DNA of 64,000 bases from Paenibacillus_V sp046244365 (GTDB lineage: Bacteria > Bacillota > Bacilli > Paenibacillales > NBRC-103111). A program made the translations under genes and the position numbers. Shown piece by piece: positions 42,530 through 51,200 of this stretch; the first letter of the stretch is position 1, and every line of letters begins with the position of its first letter. The DNA is taken from the NCBI RefSeq assembly GCF_046244365.1, contig NZ_CP176395.1, positions 3,286,001 to 3,350,000 of the forward strand, read 5' to 3'. The notes beneath the pieces were generated by a model. It worked only from the letters and a program-made list of their open reading frames with translations, made no database searches and was not told where the DNA came from.

Positions 42530-43945
42530 TTGGCCTCAAATACAAGCATCATCATCCGGCTCGAACTTGCCAAAACGCCCGGTTCCTTCGCGGAAATCGC
42601 CGGAGCGATCGTACAGGCCGGCGGCGACATTATCGCCGTCGACATGATTCACGTCGGGAAAGAATCGACCACAAGGGATATTACGGTCAATTTGATGGGC
42701 GTTCAGGCTAAGGACATCACGGACGCGATACGCCATATGCCGGATGTTACGCTCGTCAACGTATCCGACCCTACCTTCCTGGCTCATCTTGGCGGGAAAA
42801 TCGAGCTTCAGCCGAAAATGCCGATCAAGACGCGTGACGATTTGTCCAAGGTGTATACGCCGGGAGTGGCGAAAGTGTGCATGGCGATCCATGAAAATCC
42901 GGCGAGTGCGTTTTCGCTGACGATCAAGCGGAATACCGTAGCCGTTGTCTCCGATGGAACCGCCGTACTGGGCCTCGGAGATATCGGTCCCGAGGCGGCC
43001 ATGCCGGTCATGGAAGGTAAGGCGATGCTGTTCAAGCAACTGGCTGGCGTGGATGCATTCCCCTTATGTCTCGCCTCCAAGGACACGGAGGAAATTATCC
43101 GTACCGTCAAGCTGCTGTCTCCCGCATTCGGAGGCATCAATCTGGAAGATATTTCGTCGCCTCGCTGTTTCGAGATCGAGGAGCGTCTGAAGCGGGAGCT
43201 GAATATTCCCGTGTTCCATGACGATCAGCACGGTACCGCAGTCGTCCTTCTTGCGGGACTTCTAAATGCGCTTAAGATCGTCGGCAAGACGGTCTCGGAC
43301 ATACGGGTCGTCGTTACGGGCATCGGCGCCGCAGGCGTGTCCATCGTCAAAATGCTGCTTGCCGCAGGGGTTAAAGATCTGATCGCGGTCGATCGCGAAG
43401 GCGCATTGTGCAGAACCCGGACATACTCGAATGCGATGTGGTCGTGGATAGCGGAGAGAACGAACCCGGAGTTAAAAGAAGGGCTGCTGTCGGACGTCAT
43501 CCCGGGTGCCGATGTTTTCATCGGCGTTTCCCGCAAAGGGGTGCTGAAGATCGACGATATTAAGCGGATGGCTTCCGATCCGATCGTGTTCGCGATGGCG
43601 AATCCCGAGCCGGAGATCGAACCGGAGCTGGCCGAGCCTCATGTACGGGTCATCGCCACAGGGCGGAGCGACTATCCGAATCAAATCAACAACGTGCTTT
43701 GTTTCCCGGGCATTTTTCGCGGGGCGCTCGATTGCAGAGCGACGACGATCAATGAGGAAATGAAGCTGAAAGCGGCTTGGGCAATCGCCTCCGTAGTCAG
43801 CGACAAGGAATTGACAGACCAATATATCATTCCGAGCATATTCAACGATAAAGTCGTTCCGGCCGTTCGCCATGCCGTCATTCAAGCGGCTATTGAAACG
43901 AACGTGGCCCGAAGAATACCGCCTGAGTATCGTCAGGAAAAGTAA
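42530..43945 (+). CDS. ACT-domain malic enzyme
   Basis: Protein of 471 aa starting at TTG 42530 behind AGGAGG. Residues about 4-75 are an ACT domain (RLELAKTPGSFAEIAGAIVQAGG). The rest is the short bacterial malic enzyme: VYTPGVAKVC with the catalytic Tyr, VSDGTAVLGLGDIGPEAAMPVMEGKAMLFK, the metal-binding FHDDQHGTAVV, and the NAD-binding VVTGIGAAGVS. It decarboxylates malate to pyruvate. Ending the GABA-to-succinate gene set, it would drain the resulting C4 acids to pyruvate; the ACT domain suggests allosteric control. A terminator follows 25 bases on. Confidence 0.88.
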   Translation: MASNTSIIIRLELAKTPGSFAEIAGAIVQAGGDIIAVDMIHVGKESTTRDITVNLMGVQAKDITDAIRHMPDVTLVNVSDPTFLAHLGGKIELQPKMPIKTRDDLSKVYTPGVAKVCMAIHENPASAFSLTIKRNTVAVVSDGTAVLGLGDIGPEAAMPVMEGKAMLFKQLAGVDAFPLCLASKDTEEIIRTVKLLSPAFGGINLEDISSPRCFEIEERLKRELNIPVFHDDQHGTAVVLLAGLLNALKIVGKTVSDIRVVVTGIGAAGVSIVKMLLAAGVKDLIAVDREGALCRTRTYSNAMWSWIAERTNPELKEGLLSDVIPGADVFIGVSRKGVLKIDDIKRMASDPIVFAMANPEPEIEPELAEPHVRVIATGRSDYPNQINNVLCFPGIFRGALDCRATTINEEMKLKAAWAIASVVSDKELTDQYIIPSIFNDKVVPAVRHAVIQAAIETNVARRIPPEYRQEK

Positions 43946-43970
43946 CGCCTCCGGGAATAGTATCGAAACA

Positions 43971-44013
43971 ACCTGCTTCCATTGCAGCTAATGCACAATG
44001 GAGCAGGTATTTT
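43971..44013 (+). terminator. Terminator of the polyamine/GABA island
   Basis: ACCTGCTTCCATTG (43971-43984) pairs with CAATGGAGCAGGT (43996-44008) with one bulged base, followed by ATTTTTC. The opposite strand also ends in a weak T-tract, and the next gene converges on it. Confidence 0.85.
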
Positions 44014-45444
44014 TCATTCATGAACAATTTCAAAAACGGTCCCCTGGTTACGATCAGCCACTTTCATAGAGCCATAAACCCCTAAATATAGTCTGGTTTG
44101 ATTCAGATTCGTTCCCAAACTAACATAATAAGCGGATTGAGACCCAAAAGGATAATCGGTTTCAATAACGCTAAAATCATTTCGTTTACAATCTGTTCTT
44201 ACCCTGGTATAAGCTAAAACTCCTCTAACCGGTGGGGCAGATCCTTCATTCCGGGCAAGATCGGTAAACACAACGCTTCCCGTTAGGTCGGGGATTCCAT
44301 TCCCCATATAGGGCTGGACTCCTGTAAGTGCGGTTCCTCCAAATTTATCGGGTCGGGGATCTTTATGAAAATAACTTGTTAAAGGCTGAAGACGCCTCAC
44401 AGAAGTTCTTACTGCTTCATTGTAATAGGCGATTATTTTCTCATCCAAAGTCGGATTTGCAGAGCAGTTCCTAATAAACGAAGTAGGAAAATCACCTTCC
44501 CACCCTCGCCAGCCAAAGTTAATAAATTCTTCTTGGTCAGGTTCAGCATTCATTAAAGAAGCTTGAATAAGCTGGGTAACCGGTATTGATTTATAATGAA
44601 CGAAGGAAAAAATCGACTCTACCAAATCCTGTCCGACATTTCCTGCGTATTTGATATACTGATTATTAAACCTTTGAAACGAAATGCCTGGTATATTGCG
44701 AACTCCTTTGGCAATTACCGTAAGCGTTTCCTGAATAGGTACGGGTAGCTCATTAAAACGTGTAACTACGGGTGGATTATCGATAAATGTATGCTTACCT
44801 ACATCAATTTCAATTATTTTACCTGCGATTTCCATATCGTCTTGGCTTAAATTAAATGGATCATAGCCTGATCCGCCATCTCCGGTTGTCAAAACAAGTT
44901 TTCCTGTTTCAGGTGAAAAGTTTAAGCTATTGACACCATTATGGTTTAAAAATGGTCTTCTTATATGAAGTAACGTCCGCCGTTTTTGAGGTTGGCCATT
45001 CGATTGTAGAATCCATTCTTCAACGGTATCAATATGATCGTATTGCATTTCTCTATTTATCCACTTTAGGTTTAAGGTACTAGAATCACACGGATTAGGC
45101 TTAAAAGATTCAAAAGGAGCACCTGGAAGAGCACCTGGACCTTGGGTTCCAGCTGCTGAATAATGGAGATAAAACAGGCCGTTATAATAAAATTCGGGAT
45201 GAAATGCTAGCCCTAGCAATCCCCGCTCATCATATCCGCCACTAGAAACACCTAGTTTTATGATCCGTGGGCGAATATCTAAAAAAGTCCCTATACCCCC
45301 GTTTCCTATGTAAAAGATCTCTCCTACCTGGGTTGCAATAAATAATCTTTCGATTGAGTCACCCGGAAGTATAGTTGTTTTCAAAACAGTGGGTAAATTT
45401 AGCTTGCTAACAATGGGCCGCAAACTAACTTTAACTTTTATCAA
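44014..45444 (-). CDS. GSDH-type PQQ-dependent sugar dehydrogenase-like protein
   Basis: Protein of 476 aa of the soluble glucose/sorbosone dehydrogenase six-bladed propeller family. Typical pieces are DERGLLGLAFHPEFYYNGLFYLHYS near residues 70-95, HNGVNSLNFSPETGKLVLTTGDGGSG near 173-198, and SGYDPFNLSQDDMEIAGKIIEID. The His of the HNG motif corresponds to the catalytic base of soluble glucose dehydrogenase. No signal peptide is visible, although most relatives are exported, and Bacillota rarely make PQQ, so either the cofactor is scavenged or the protein has another role. It is AT-richer than the genes on its left, which suggests a different origin. Confidence 0.78.
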   Translation of the reverse strand: MIKVKVSLRPIVSKLNLPTVLKTTILPGDSIERLFIATQVGEIFYIGNGGIGTFLDIRPRIIKLGVSSGGYDERGLLGLAFHPEFYYNGLFYLHYSAAGTQGPGALPGAPFESFKPNPCDSSTLNLKWINREMQYDHIDTVEEWILQSNGQPQKRRTLLHIRRPFLNHNGVNSLNFSPETGKLVLTTGDGGSGYDPFNLSQDDMEIAGKIIEIDVGKHTFIDNPPVVTRFNELPVPIQETLTVIAKGVRNIPGISFQRFNNQYIKYAGNVGQDLVESIFSFVHYKSIPVTQLIQASLMNAEPDQEEFINFGWRGWEGDFPTSFIRNCSANPTLDEKIIAYYNEAVRTSVRRLQPLTSYFHKDPRPDKFGGTALTGVQPYMGNGIPDLTGSVVFTDLARNEGSAPPVRGVLAYTRVRTDCKRNDFSVIETDYPFGSQSAYYVSLGTNLNQTRLYLGVYGSMKVADRNQGTVFEIVHE

Positions 45445-45490
45445 TTAACTTACCCTCCCTTTTTATTGTTTTCTTTATATAAGAATATGA

Positions 45491-45697
45491 TTAGAACGGT
45501 TTATTATTACCCGGGGTACCTGGCTCTACGTTTAAGGAGTGGGCCTCTTTGGTCTCGGCAAATTCAAAAGTCAATCGATTCAAGCGGTTCGAAAGCTCTT
45601 GCTGTCCAAGGCGAAAAGCATGCGAATGATCAGCAGCTGCAACCTCGTAAAGCGAACGGGAGACTAGTTCAAATTCGATTGTCTGAATTATTGACAT
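45491..45697 (-). CDS. Small ORF, possible gene remnant
   Basis: A 68-codon frame on the minus strand with coding-like composition (LYEVAAADHSHAFRLGQQEL, RLTFEFAETKEAHSLNVEPG). I do not recognise it and see no clear ribosome site. It fills most of a 320-base gap between a minus-strand and a plus-strand gene. It could be the tail of a degraded gene or a small real gene. Confidence 0.28.
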   Translation of the reverse strand: MSIIQTIEFELVSRSLYEVAAADHSHAFRLGQQELSNRLNRLTFEFAETKEAHSLNVEPGTPGNNKPF

Positions 45698-45765
45698 GGG
45701 AACATTTGTTTCGTGTACCTTTACATGTAAGGATATAGAATTTTTTAATCTAGGAGTTGATAGTA

Positions 45766-46551
45766 TTGCCTCATATACGGTGCAACAACATAGAAATGTA
45801 TTATGAACAAATGGGTGTCGGCGATCCGATTTTATTCTTACATAGTGGATTTTCAAGAGGAATATTAGCTTTTGCCAGTCAAATTCTTGATTTTCAAAAC
45901 AAGTATTCTTGTTACTTTCCAGACTTTCGGGGACATGGACGAACGAGGAGTAAAAGCCTTGAATGGAGTACTCCCCTACATGCTGAAGATATTATTGCTT
46001 TCATGGACCAGTTACAGATTTCTAAAGCGCATCTTGTTGGATATGGAATGGGAGGAGGCGTTGCATTATATTGTGCCGTGAATCAACCTCAAAGGATAAT
46101 GTCCATAACATCAATTGGGCAAAGCGGATTTGTCGCATCCATGGAATCTGAACAATTTGAACCGGAGTGGCTGATCACTCATGAGTGTAATGACTTTATC
46201 AATATGATGAAACACAGACATTTTGAAGCGCATCAAGGAGATTGGCAACATTTTTTGAGGCAAAAAGTAAAAGATTGGCGTACATATCCGCAATTGAGTA
46301 ACGAACAATTTAACAGCATAGTTTGTCCTACACTATTCCTTGCAGGACAGAATGATCCGTATGCACCAGAAGAAGACCTTAAGCGCGTGACATCGCTTAT
46401 TCGAAACTCTCGGTACGTTATTGTGCCTGGTTGCAGTCATAGACCACACATGATCAGAGAGAATCCTATCTTTGTGAATGATACAATCATGCAGTTCTTA
46501 GAGCAACGGATACGAAAGCTACATCACGAGGCTCCAATAACACAACTATGA
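45766..46551 (+). CDS. Alpha/beta hydrolase-fold protein with Gly in place of the nucleophile Ser
   Basis: Protein of about 261 aa, starting at TTG 45766, which has AGGAG nine bases upstream; the TTG at 45757 touches the ribosome site. The fold is clear from DPILFLHSGFSRGI (oxyanion region), CYFPDFRGHGRTRS, and the acid and histidine in AGQNDPYAPEED and PGCSHRPHM. At the nucleophile elbow the sequence reads HLVGYGMGGGVALY, so the expected Ser (G-x-S-x-G) is Gly at about residue 94. The protein may be non-catalytic, use another residue, or be an inactivated copy. Its surroundings give no clear pathway. Confidence 0.8.
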   Translation: MPHIRCNNIEMYYEQMGVGDPILFLHSGFSRGILAFASQILDFQNKYSCYFPDFRGHGRTRSKSLEWSTPLHAEDIIAFMDQLQISKAHLVGYGMGGGVALYCAVNQPQRIMSITSIGQSGFVASMESEQFEPEWLITHECNDFINMMKHRHFEAHQGDWQHFLRQKVKDWRTYPQLSNEQFNSIVCPTLFLAGQNDPYAPEEDLKRVTSLIRNSRYVIVPGCSHRPHMIRENPIFVNDTIMQFLEQRIRKLHHEAPITQL

Positions 46552-46696
46552 ACCTACCATTTTCATCTTGCATTTTTATTCCTTTTTTCATATAATTATT
46601 TTTGTCGATTTTTGCCATATTGTGTAGGGAATGATCATGGAAATTGATTTATGGAACAATTTGGGGTCGATACTAATTAACAACCAGGGGTGTGTA

Positions 46697-47035
46697 ATGG
46701 TTCAACAAAGAAATATCGCACTAGCAATCATTTTATCTTTAATCACATGCGGTCTTTATGCAATTTATTGGTTTATTGTGTTGACCAACGATGTTGGCAA
46801 AGTAAGTGGAGACAACTCTTTCACAGGCGGAAAGCATTTCCTGCTGACATTGGTCACTTGCGGCATTTGGAGCTTCATATGGGCCTACCAAGTCGGTAAG
46901 CAATTGGCAGAGGCGCAGCGGCAGCGCGGCTACGTAATATCCGACAATTCGGTGCTTTACCTCATCCTTACATTTGTGGGATTGGGAATCGTAACGTATG
47001 CACTGGTACAATCGGATATCAACAAATTTGCGTAA
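46697..47035 (+). CDS. DUF4234 membrane protein
   Basis: Protein of 112 aa starting at ATG 46697 behind AGGGGTG. It begins RNIALAIILSLITCGLYAIYWFIVLTND, the standard opening of DUF4234 proteins, and has three hydrophobic helices (about 7-29, 44-65, 87-108). The phrase LTLVTCGIWSFIWAY repeats the CGxxxxxW pattern. Function unknown. It overlaps the following small membrane protein gene by 8 bases. Confidence 0.8.
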   Translation: MVQQRNIALAIILSLITCGLYAIYWFIVLTNDVGKVSGDNSFTGGKHFLLTLVTCGIWSFIWAYQVGKQLAEAQRQRGYVISDNSVLYLILTFVGLGIVTYALVQSDINKFA

Positions 47036-47426
47036 GTTTAACAAATTTCGGAAGGGGAACAGCGGACTTCTCTGGGGTTCCTCGCTTTTCGCCGGAGGTT
47101 TGTTGTACTTGGAAGTATGGTTGCCTGCAACAAAAATCGGAGTTCCCTGCCTGTTTCATGAGTTATCGGGGTTTTATTGCCCGGGATGCGGAATCACAAG
47201 GGCAGCTACTTCCTTGCTGCGGTTGGATTTTCATCAGGCTTTTCACTATAACCCCTTGTTATTTTTCCTTGTTCCGATGTATATCACTTACATCATCGCA
47301 AAAAAGAGACGGATGCCGCGGACAAGCAATGCGATTATGACTGTCATGTTGACTCTGACCATTGCGTTTGGTTTATTCAGGAATATACCCGGATTGGATT
47401 GGATGGCTCCAACAATCGGATCGTAA
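47028..47426 (+). CDS. DUF2752 membrane protein
   Basis: Protein of about 132 aa with the DUF2752 signature GVPCLFHELSGFYCPGCGITRA and the follow-up FHYNPLLFFLVPMY. Three helices. TTG 47028 (8-base overlap with the previous gene) places the start just before the first helix; ATG 46998 is in frame and would add ten residues. The four close cysteines of the signature could bind metal or form disulfides. Pairing with DUF4234 is seen in other Bacillota; function unknown. Confidence 0.8.
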   Translation: MRKFNKFRKGNSGLLWGSSLFAGGLLYLEVWLPATKIGVPCLFHELSGFYCPGCGITRAATSLLRLDFHQAFHYNPLLFFLVPMYITYIIAKKRRMPRTSNAIMTVMLTLTIAFGLFRNIPGLDWMAPTIGS

Positions 47427-47433
47427 CGAAGAA

Positions 47434-47472
47434 AGCCGCACGGAGGGTTCCCCTTCCATGCGGCTCATTTTA
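47434..47472 (+). terminator. Terminator after the DUF2752 gene
   Basis: AGCCGCACGGAGGG (47434-47447) pairs with CCTTCCATGCGGCT (47452-47465), two imperfect positions, followed by CATTTTATTTT. Confidence 0.85.
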
Positions 47473-47474
47473 TT

Positions 47475-47606
47475 TTATGGCTTCTTTTCGGTATCGGCTA
47501 CCCGCTCTTGTAGGAAGTCGACGATCTGGACCGCCTTCATGCGATAGGATTGCCCGTGGTGCTCCACGCCCAGCTTCATCTGGAGAAGCGCATCGATCAC
47601 CTTCAT
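47475..47606 (-). CDS. Small 43-residue ORF, unrecognised
   Basis: ATG at 47606 on the minus strand, a stop codon eight codons upstream in frame, and termination at 47475 inside the T-tract of the neighbouring hairpin. The product is MKVIDALLQMKLGVEHHGQ followed by SYRMKAVQIVDFLQERVAD and a short tail: amphipathic, charged, with protein-like codon use. GGAAGGA lies about 15 bases before the ATG. It may be a small conserved protein or a fragment of a larger one. Confidence 0.4.
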   Translation of the reverse strand: MKVIDALLQMKLGVEHHGQSYRMKAVQIVDFLQERVADTEKKP

Positions 47607-47724
47607 TCGGTATACGTTCCTTCCATATCGTTAGATTCATGGGCAAGAGGAAAGGGCCTTACTCAACGATAAGACCTGACCGAGGAGATCTTTCGCCGGA
47701 GTTGCTCCGACCGAGTTCCAAGAA

Positions 47725-47746
47725 GAGGCGGCTTACAAGCCGCCTC
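47725..47746. other. Perfect 10-bp hairpin with 2-base loop
   Basis: GAGGCGGCTT-AC-AAGCCGCCTC. No T-tract follows on the plus strand. The tiny loop favours a cruciform-like or RNA hairpin of high stability. Purpose unknown. Confidence 0.5.
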
Positions 47747-47767
47747 ATCTTCAGGTTGTAGAAAAAG

Positions 47768-47806
47768 ACAGGACCCTCTTCGACGCATCGAAGCGGGTCC
47801 TGTTTC
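47768..47806. terminator. Bidirectional terminator-like hairpin
   Basis: ACAGGACCC-T-CTTCG pairs with CGAAG-C-GGGTCCTGT across a 6-base loop (47768-47803). TTCTATT follows on the plus strand, and TTTTTCTAC follows on the minus strand. Confidence 0.75.
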
Positions 47807-48248
47807 TATTCGGTTCCATGTAGGAGATATGCCGTCTAACACGGGTAGAAAGCATTTAATTGGTGCCTCGGGCGGCTCGAACCCAGTAAGAGCTTTCCAA
47901 CATCGGAGCTGTGACAGGTTAGGGGCTCAAGCCGCGAATGGCGTGGCCTCGCCTACTCGACTATTCAACCAGTCGGAAGGGGTGAAAAAAAATCATCCTA
48001 TTCAGGGTCAGGAAAAAAGCCCTATAATTGCTAACGAAAGTAATGTCCCAATTGACTCCATTTGGAGAGATGGGAATCCCGGTGAACGATAAAGTATCCG
48101 AAAGTTTATCGGATGGTATACTTTCGGGCAATATTCATCGGATTCGTCTTGTGCGATAGTGATGTACAGCATGGGGTGTTTCCGCTTTTTTGGCATGTTT
48201 CACTGCAACATTAGGTTGGTTGGTTTAACAACAATTGGAGGTTGGTAG
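47807..48248. other. Structured leader region of the giant SLH gene, no protein gene supported
   Basis: About 440 bases rich in inverted repeats and free of a convincing ORF. It ends in GGAGG seven bases before the next start. A segment at 47860-47900 loosely recalls the 3' half of a tRNA on the minus strand but does not fold. A nested inverted repeat lies at 48087-48127. I could match it to no riboswitch class by eye. Confidence 0.5.
48087..48127. promoter_or_regulatory. Nested, mutually exclusive inverted repeats
   Basis: Three pairings overlap. CGATAAA (48087-48093) pairs with TTTATCG (48105-48111). AAAGTA plus TCCGA (48091-48101) pairs with TCGGA (48109-48113) plus TACTTT (48119-48124). 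CCGAAAGT (48098-48105) pairs with ACTTTCGG (48120-48127). They could be alternative RNA folds or a regulator site; the outer arms resemble the AAAGTATACTTT palindromes elsewhere in the window. Confidence 0.45.
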
Positions 48249-51200
48249 ATGATGTTTGGCTTTAGAGCGAAACGTAAGAGGCGATTGCTGCCTTTGGTGC
48301 TTTCTTGCGCGCTTGCTTTCAGTTTGACGGGACCGGTGCCGGTTTCTGCAAACGGACAACAGGACGGTCTGGGTGGGGCAGGGCGAGCAGACGGACGGCA
48401 AACGATAAGCGAGTCCGTGTATGCATCCGTTCCGAAATCCGCATCCGCGGCGGGGACGCCGCTGGCATGGAATGTGCTGACCAAGGTAGGCGGAGACCAG
48501 CAGGTAACTTTCAGCGTCGATAATAAAATTAGTCCGGACGGCCGGTTTGTCGGGTTTGCGAATCCCGTTGTGGATCCGGAATCGAGCGACTTCCACACCA
48601 AGCTGACGGTATACGACCGGACGAACGGCAGTTTCGATAGCGTGCTGCCTTCCACGTTTAACAATGACGTTATTGAATTTTCGATGACGCCGGATGCCCG
48701 GTATTTTGCATTTACGGCGAAAAATTTGAAGGATGACAGCATGCCTCAAGTTTATGTGCTCGACCGGCAAAGCGGATCGATTGAGCTGATCAGCAAGCTG
48801 CCGGGAGGCGGCGCGGCCGCCGGAGAGAGCGAGCATCCATCCATCAGCGCCGATGGCCGTTATGTCGCCTTCCAGTCGGCTGCGGTTCAGTTGGTGCCGG
48901 ACGATTCGGACGATTATACAGACGTCTTCGTATACGACCGGGTAGCCAAAATGATGGAACGCATCAGCAAGCCGGCAATCCCGCCCGAGCCGCACGATTC
49001 GCGTAACGGCTTTAGCGAGCGGCCGTCCATTAACGCCGATGGCCGGTATGTGGCGTTCGAATCGTTCTCCGATCTGTTGATTCCGGATGATCGCAACAGT
49101 ATGAAGGACGTCTTCCTGTATGATCGCACCGACAAGCGAATGAAGCGGATCAGCGTTTCGAACACGGGCGAGGAAACGTACCATGAGAGCTATCGGGCGT
49201 CGATTAGCGCCGACGGCAATGTCGTCGCGTTCATGTCGGATGCCGTCAATCTGGTGCCTGGCGACACGAACAACAAAACGGATATTTACGTGTACCGTCA
49301 CGTGCAAGGAACGGTCGAGCGCGTGTCGTTCGCTCCGGACGGAAAGGAGGATATGGAAGACAGCACCGATCCGTTCGTCAGCGCGGACGGCAAGTATGTC
49401 GCCTATTCGAGGAACATTCCAGACTCTTCGGGCGACCTTCTCGATAAGGCGGTCATCAGCGATCTCGAGGCTCATACCGTAATTCCTGTCACCGTGCCTG
49501 ACGCTCCATATCCATTGAAGCTGCCCGAGCGGCTCGCTGTCGTAAGCAATGGAGGCGAAATTGTCGCCTACAATTCGTTCTATGAGGCATATAGTCCGGA
49601 AATCGGCAACTACTTGACACACGGTCTGTTCATCGCATCCCGCGTCAGCGGCGGAAGCGCTCCGACATGGCCGGCGGGCAGCAAGCTTGAAGCGTCTGCA
49701 ATCGGCTCCGACACCGTGACGCTTACTTGGCCGCATGCGACCGATGTTAAAGGAATTTCGGGTTACCGGCTGTTCAACAACAACACATTGGCCGACTACA
49801 TTCCGTATCCCGAGCATACTTACAAGGTGACCGGGCTGCAGGGAGGGACGGATTACGTTTTTCGCGTGGAAGCCGTCAATGCAGACAATTTGATGAGCAG
49901 CGGCGGACCGGCTTACACGCTCAAGACGCCTCCGGACGAACGGAGCTTCAAACTTTCCTGGGTGGTGGACCGTTACGCGAACGGGATGCCTGCGCCGAAC
50001 AGTCTGCTGACGATCAAAGCGGCCGGCTTGCCCGGGCGTGTGACGAAGGCGACGGTCACGTACCAAACATGGCTGGACGAACAAAACAACCGTCTGCCTA
50101 GCCCTAGAACGGCCAGCGAGGTTGTGCCGCTTTCGGAGCTAACGACCGAGCCCGGCCAATATCTCGGTACGTTTACCGTCCGACACGGCATCGCGGAGCT
50201 TACTTCGCTCACGGCGACGATGGCTGACGGAGCGGGAGGCACGATTGAACGGACCGCGCCGGAATGGCCGCTTCAGGTTGCCGGTACTTTGCAAGTCACG
50301 ATCGCAAATCCGGGGAACGTCGATATGAATGGAGCCGGACTATCGGTATGGAGCTCGAAGTATGGAGGAAGGAGCCTGCGAGTAAGCGGCGGCGATCCAA
50401 TTGTTATTGAAGGCCTTGCAGCGGGCGACGACTATATGGCTGCGCTGCAGAAATCCGACGGAAGGCCATGGGTCAGTCAACCGGCAGTTCGCGTAGAGGC
50501 CGGCCTGCAAACCGATCTCACGTTGAACGTTCCGATGCAGGCCAAAATACGATTAAAGGTAATCGATGCGAACGACAACCCTGTCCCGGATATTCGGATC
50601 GAGTTTTGGGACGAAGCGGGAGAAACATATTTAAATGTTGAAAACACCGATGCTTCCGGCTTTACGCCGTGGCACGAAACGGATGAAGTCCCCCGAACGT
50701 GGATAGCTAAAATCGATACGAAATATACGCAGTACGAAGCAGTGCCGAATTTGCCGATTGTGCTGAAGCCCGGAAATAACGAACAAACGATCAAGCTTCG
50801 TCTGCCGCCGGAGGGAATGCTTCGCGGGAAGGTGACCGATCCCGAAGGCAAGCCAGTATTCAACGCCATCGTCACGACGACGCAAATGAACAAAGAAGAA
50901 AAGCTCGTTAAGCAGTTTTATACCAATCTTAATGGCGAATACGCGGCGACGCTGTTGGCGGGCGATGCGGATGTTCAAGTTGTCATGCCGAATTATCATT
51001 ATTTTTCGGATGAAGGGCTCAAGGCGACCATTCCCGAAAATGGGACGGCCACGTTTGACATTCCGTTGAAAACAATCGACCGTGGTCTCATCAAGCTTAA
51101 CGTGTATGTCAAATTTATCGACGGCGATTGGCAGGGGCCGGTCGATATGCAGCACATGTCCTTTATGTCGAAGATCAGCTCCAAAACCGGAGCCGGCAGA

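Noticed and set aside
45466..45738. A 90-codon plus-strand ORF
   Set aside because: It lies antisense to a frame that looks more protein-like, and has no ribosome site or recognisable motif.
47858..47935. A tRNA gene on the minus strand, since GGGTTCGAGCC and a nearby GGCACCA recall a T-arm and 3' end
   Set aside because: The T-stem does not pair, no D-arm or anticodon arm of normal size can be drawn, and the acceptor 5' strand is missing. At most a chance or decayed resemblance.
47829..48092. An 87-codon plus-strand ORF upstream of the SLH gene
   Set aside because: No ribosome site, composition unlike protein, and the stretch is better explained as a structured leader.
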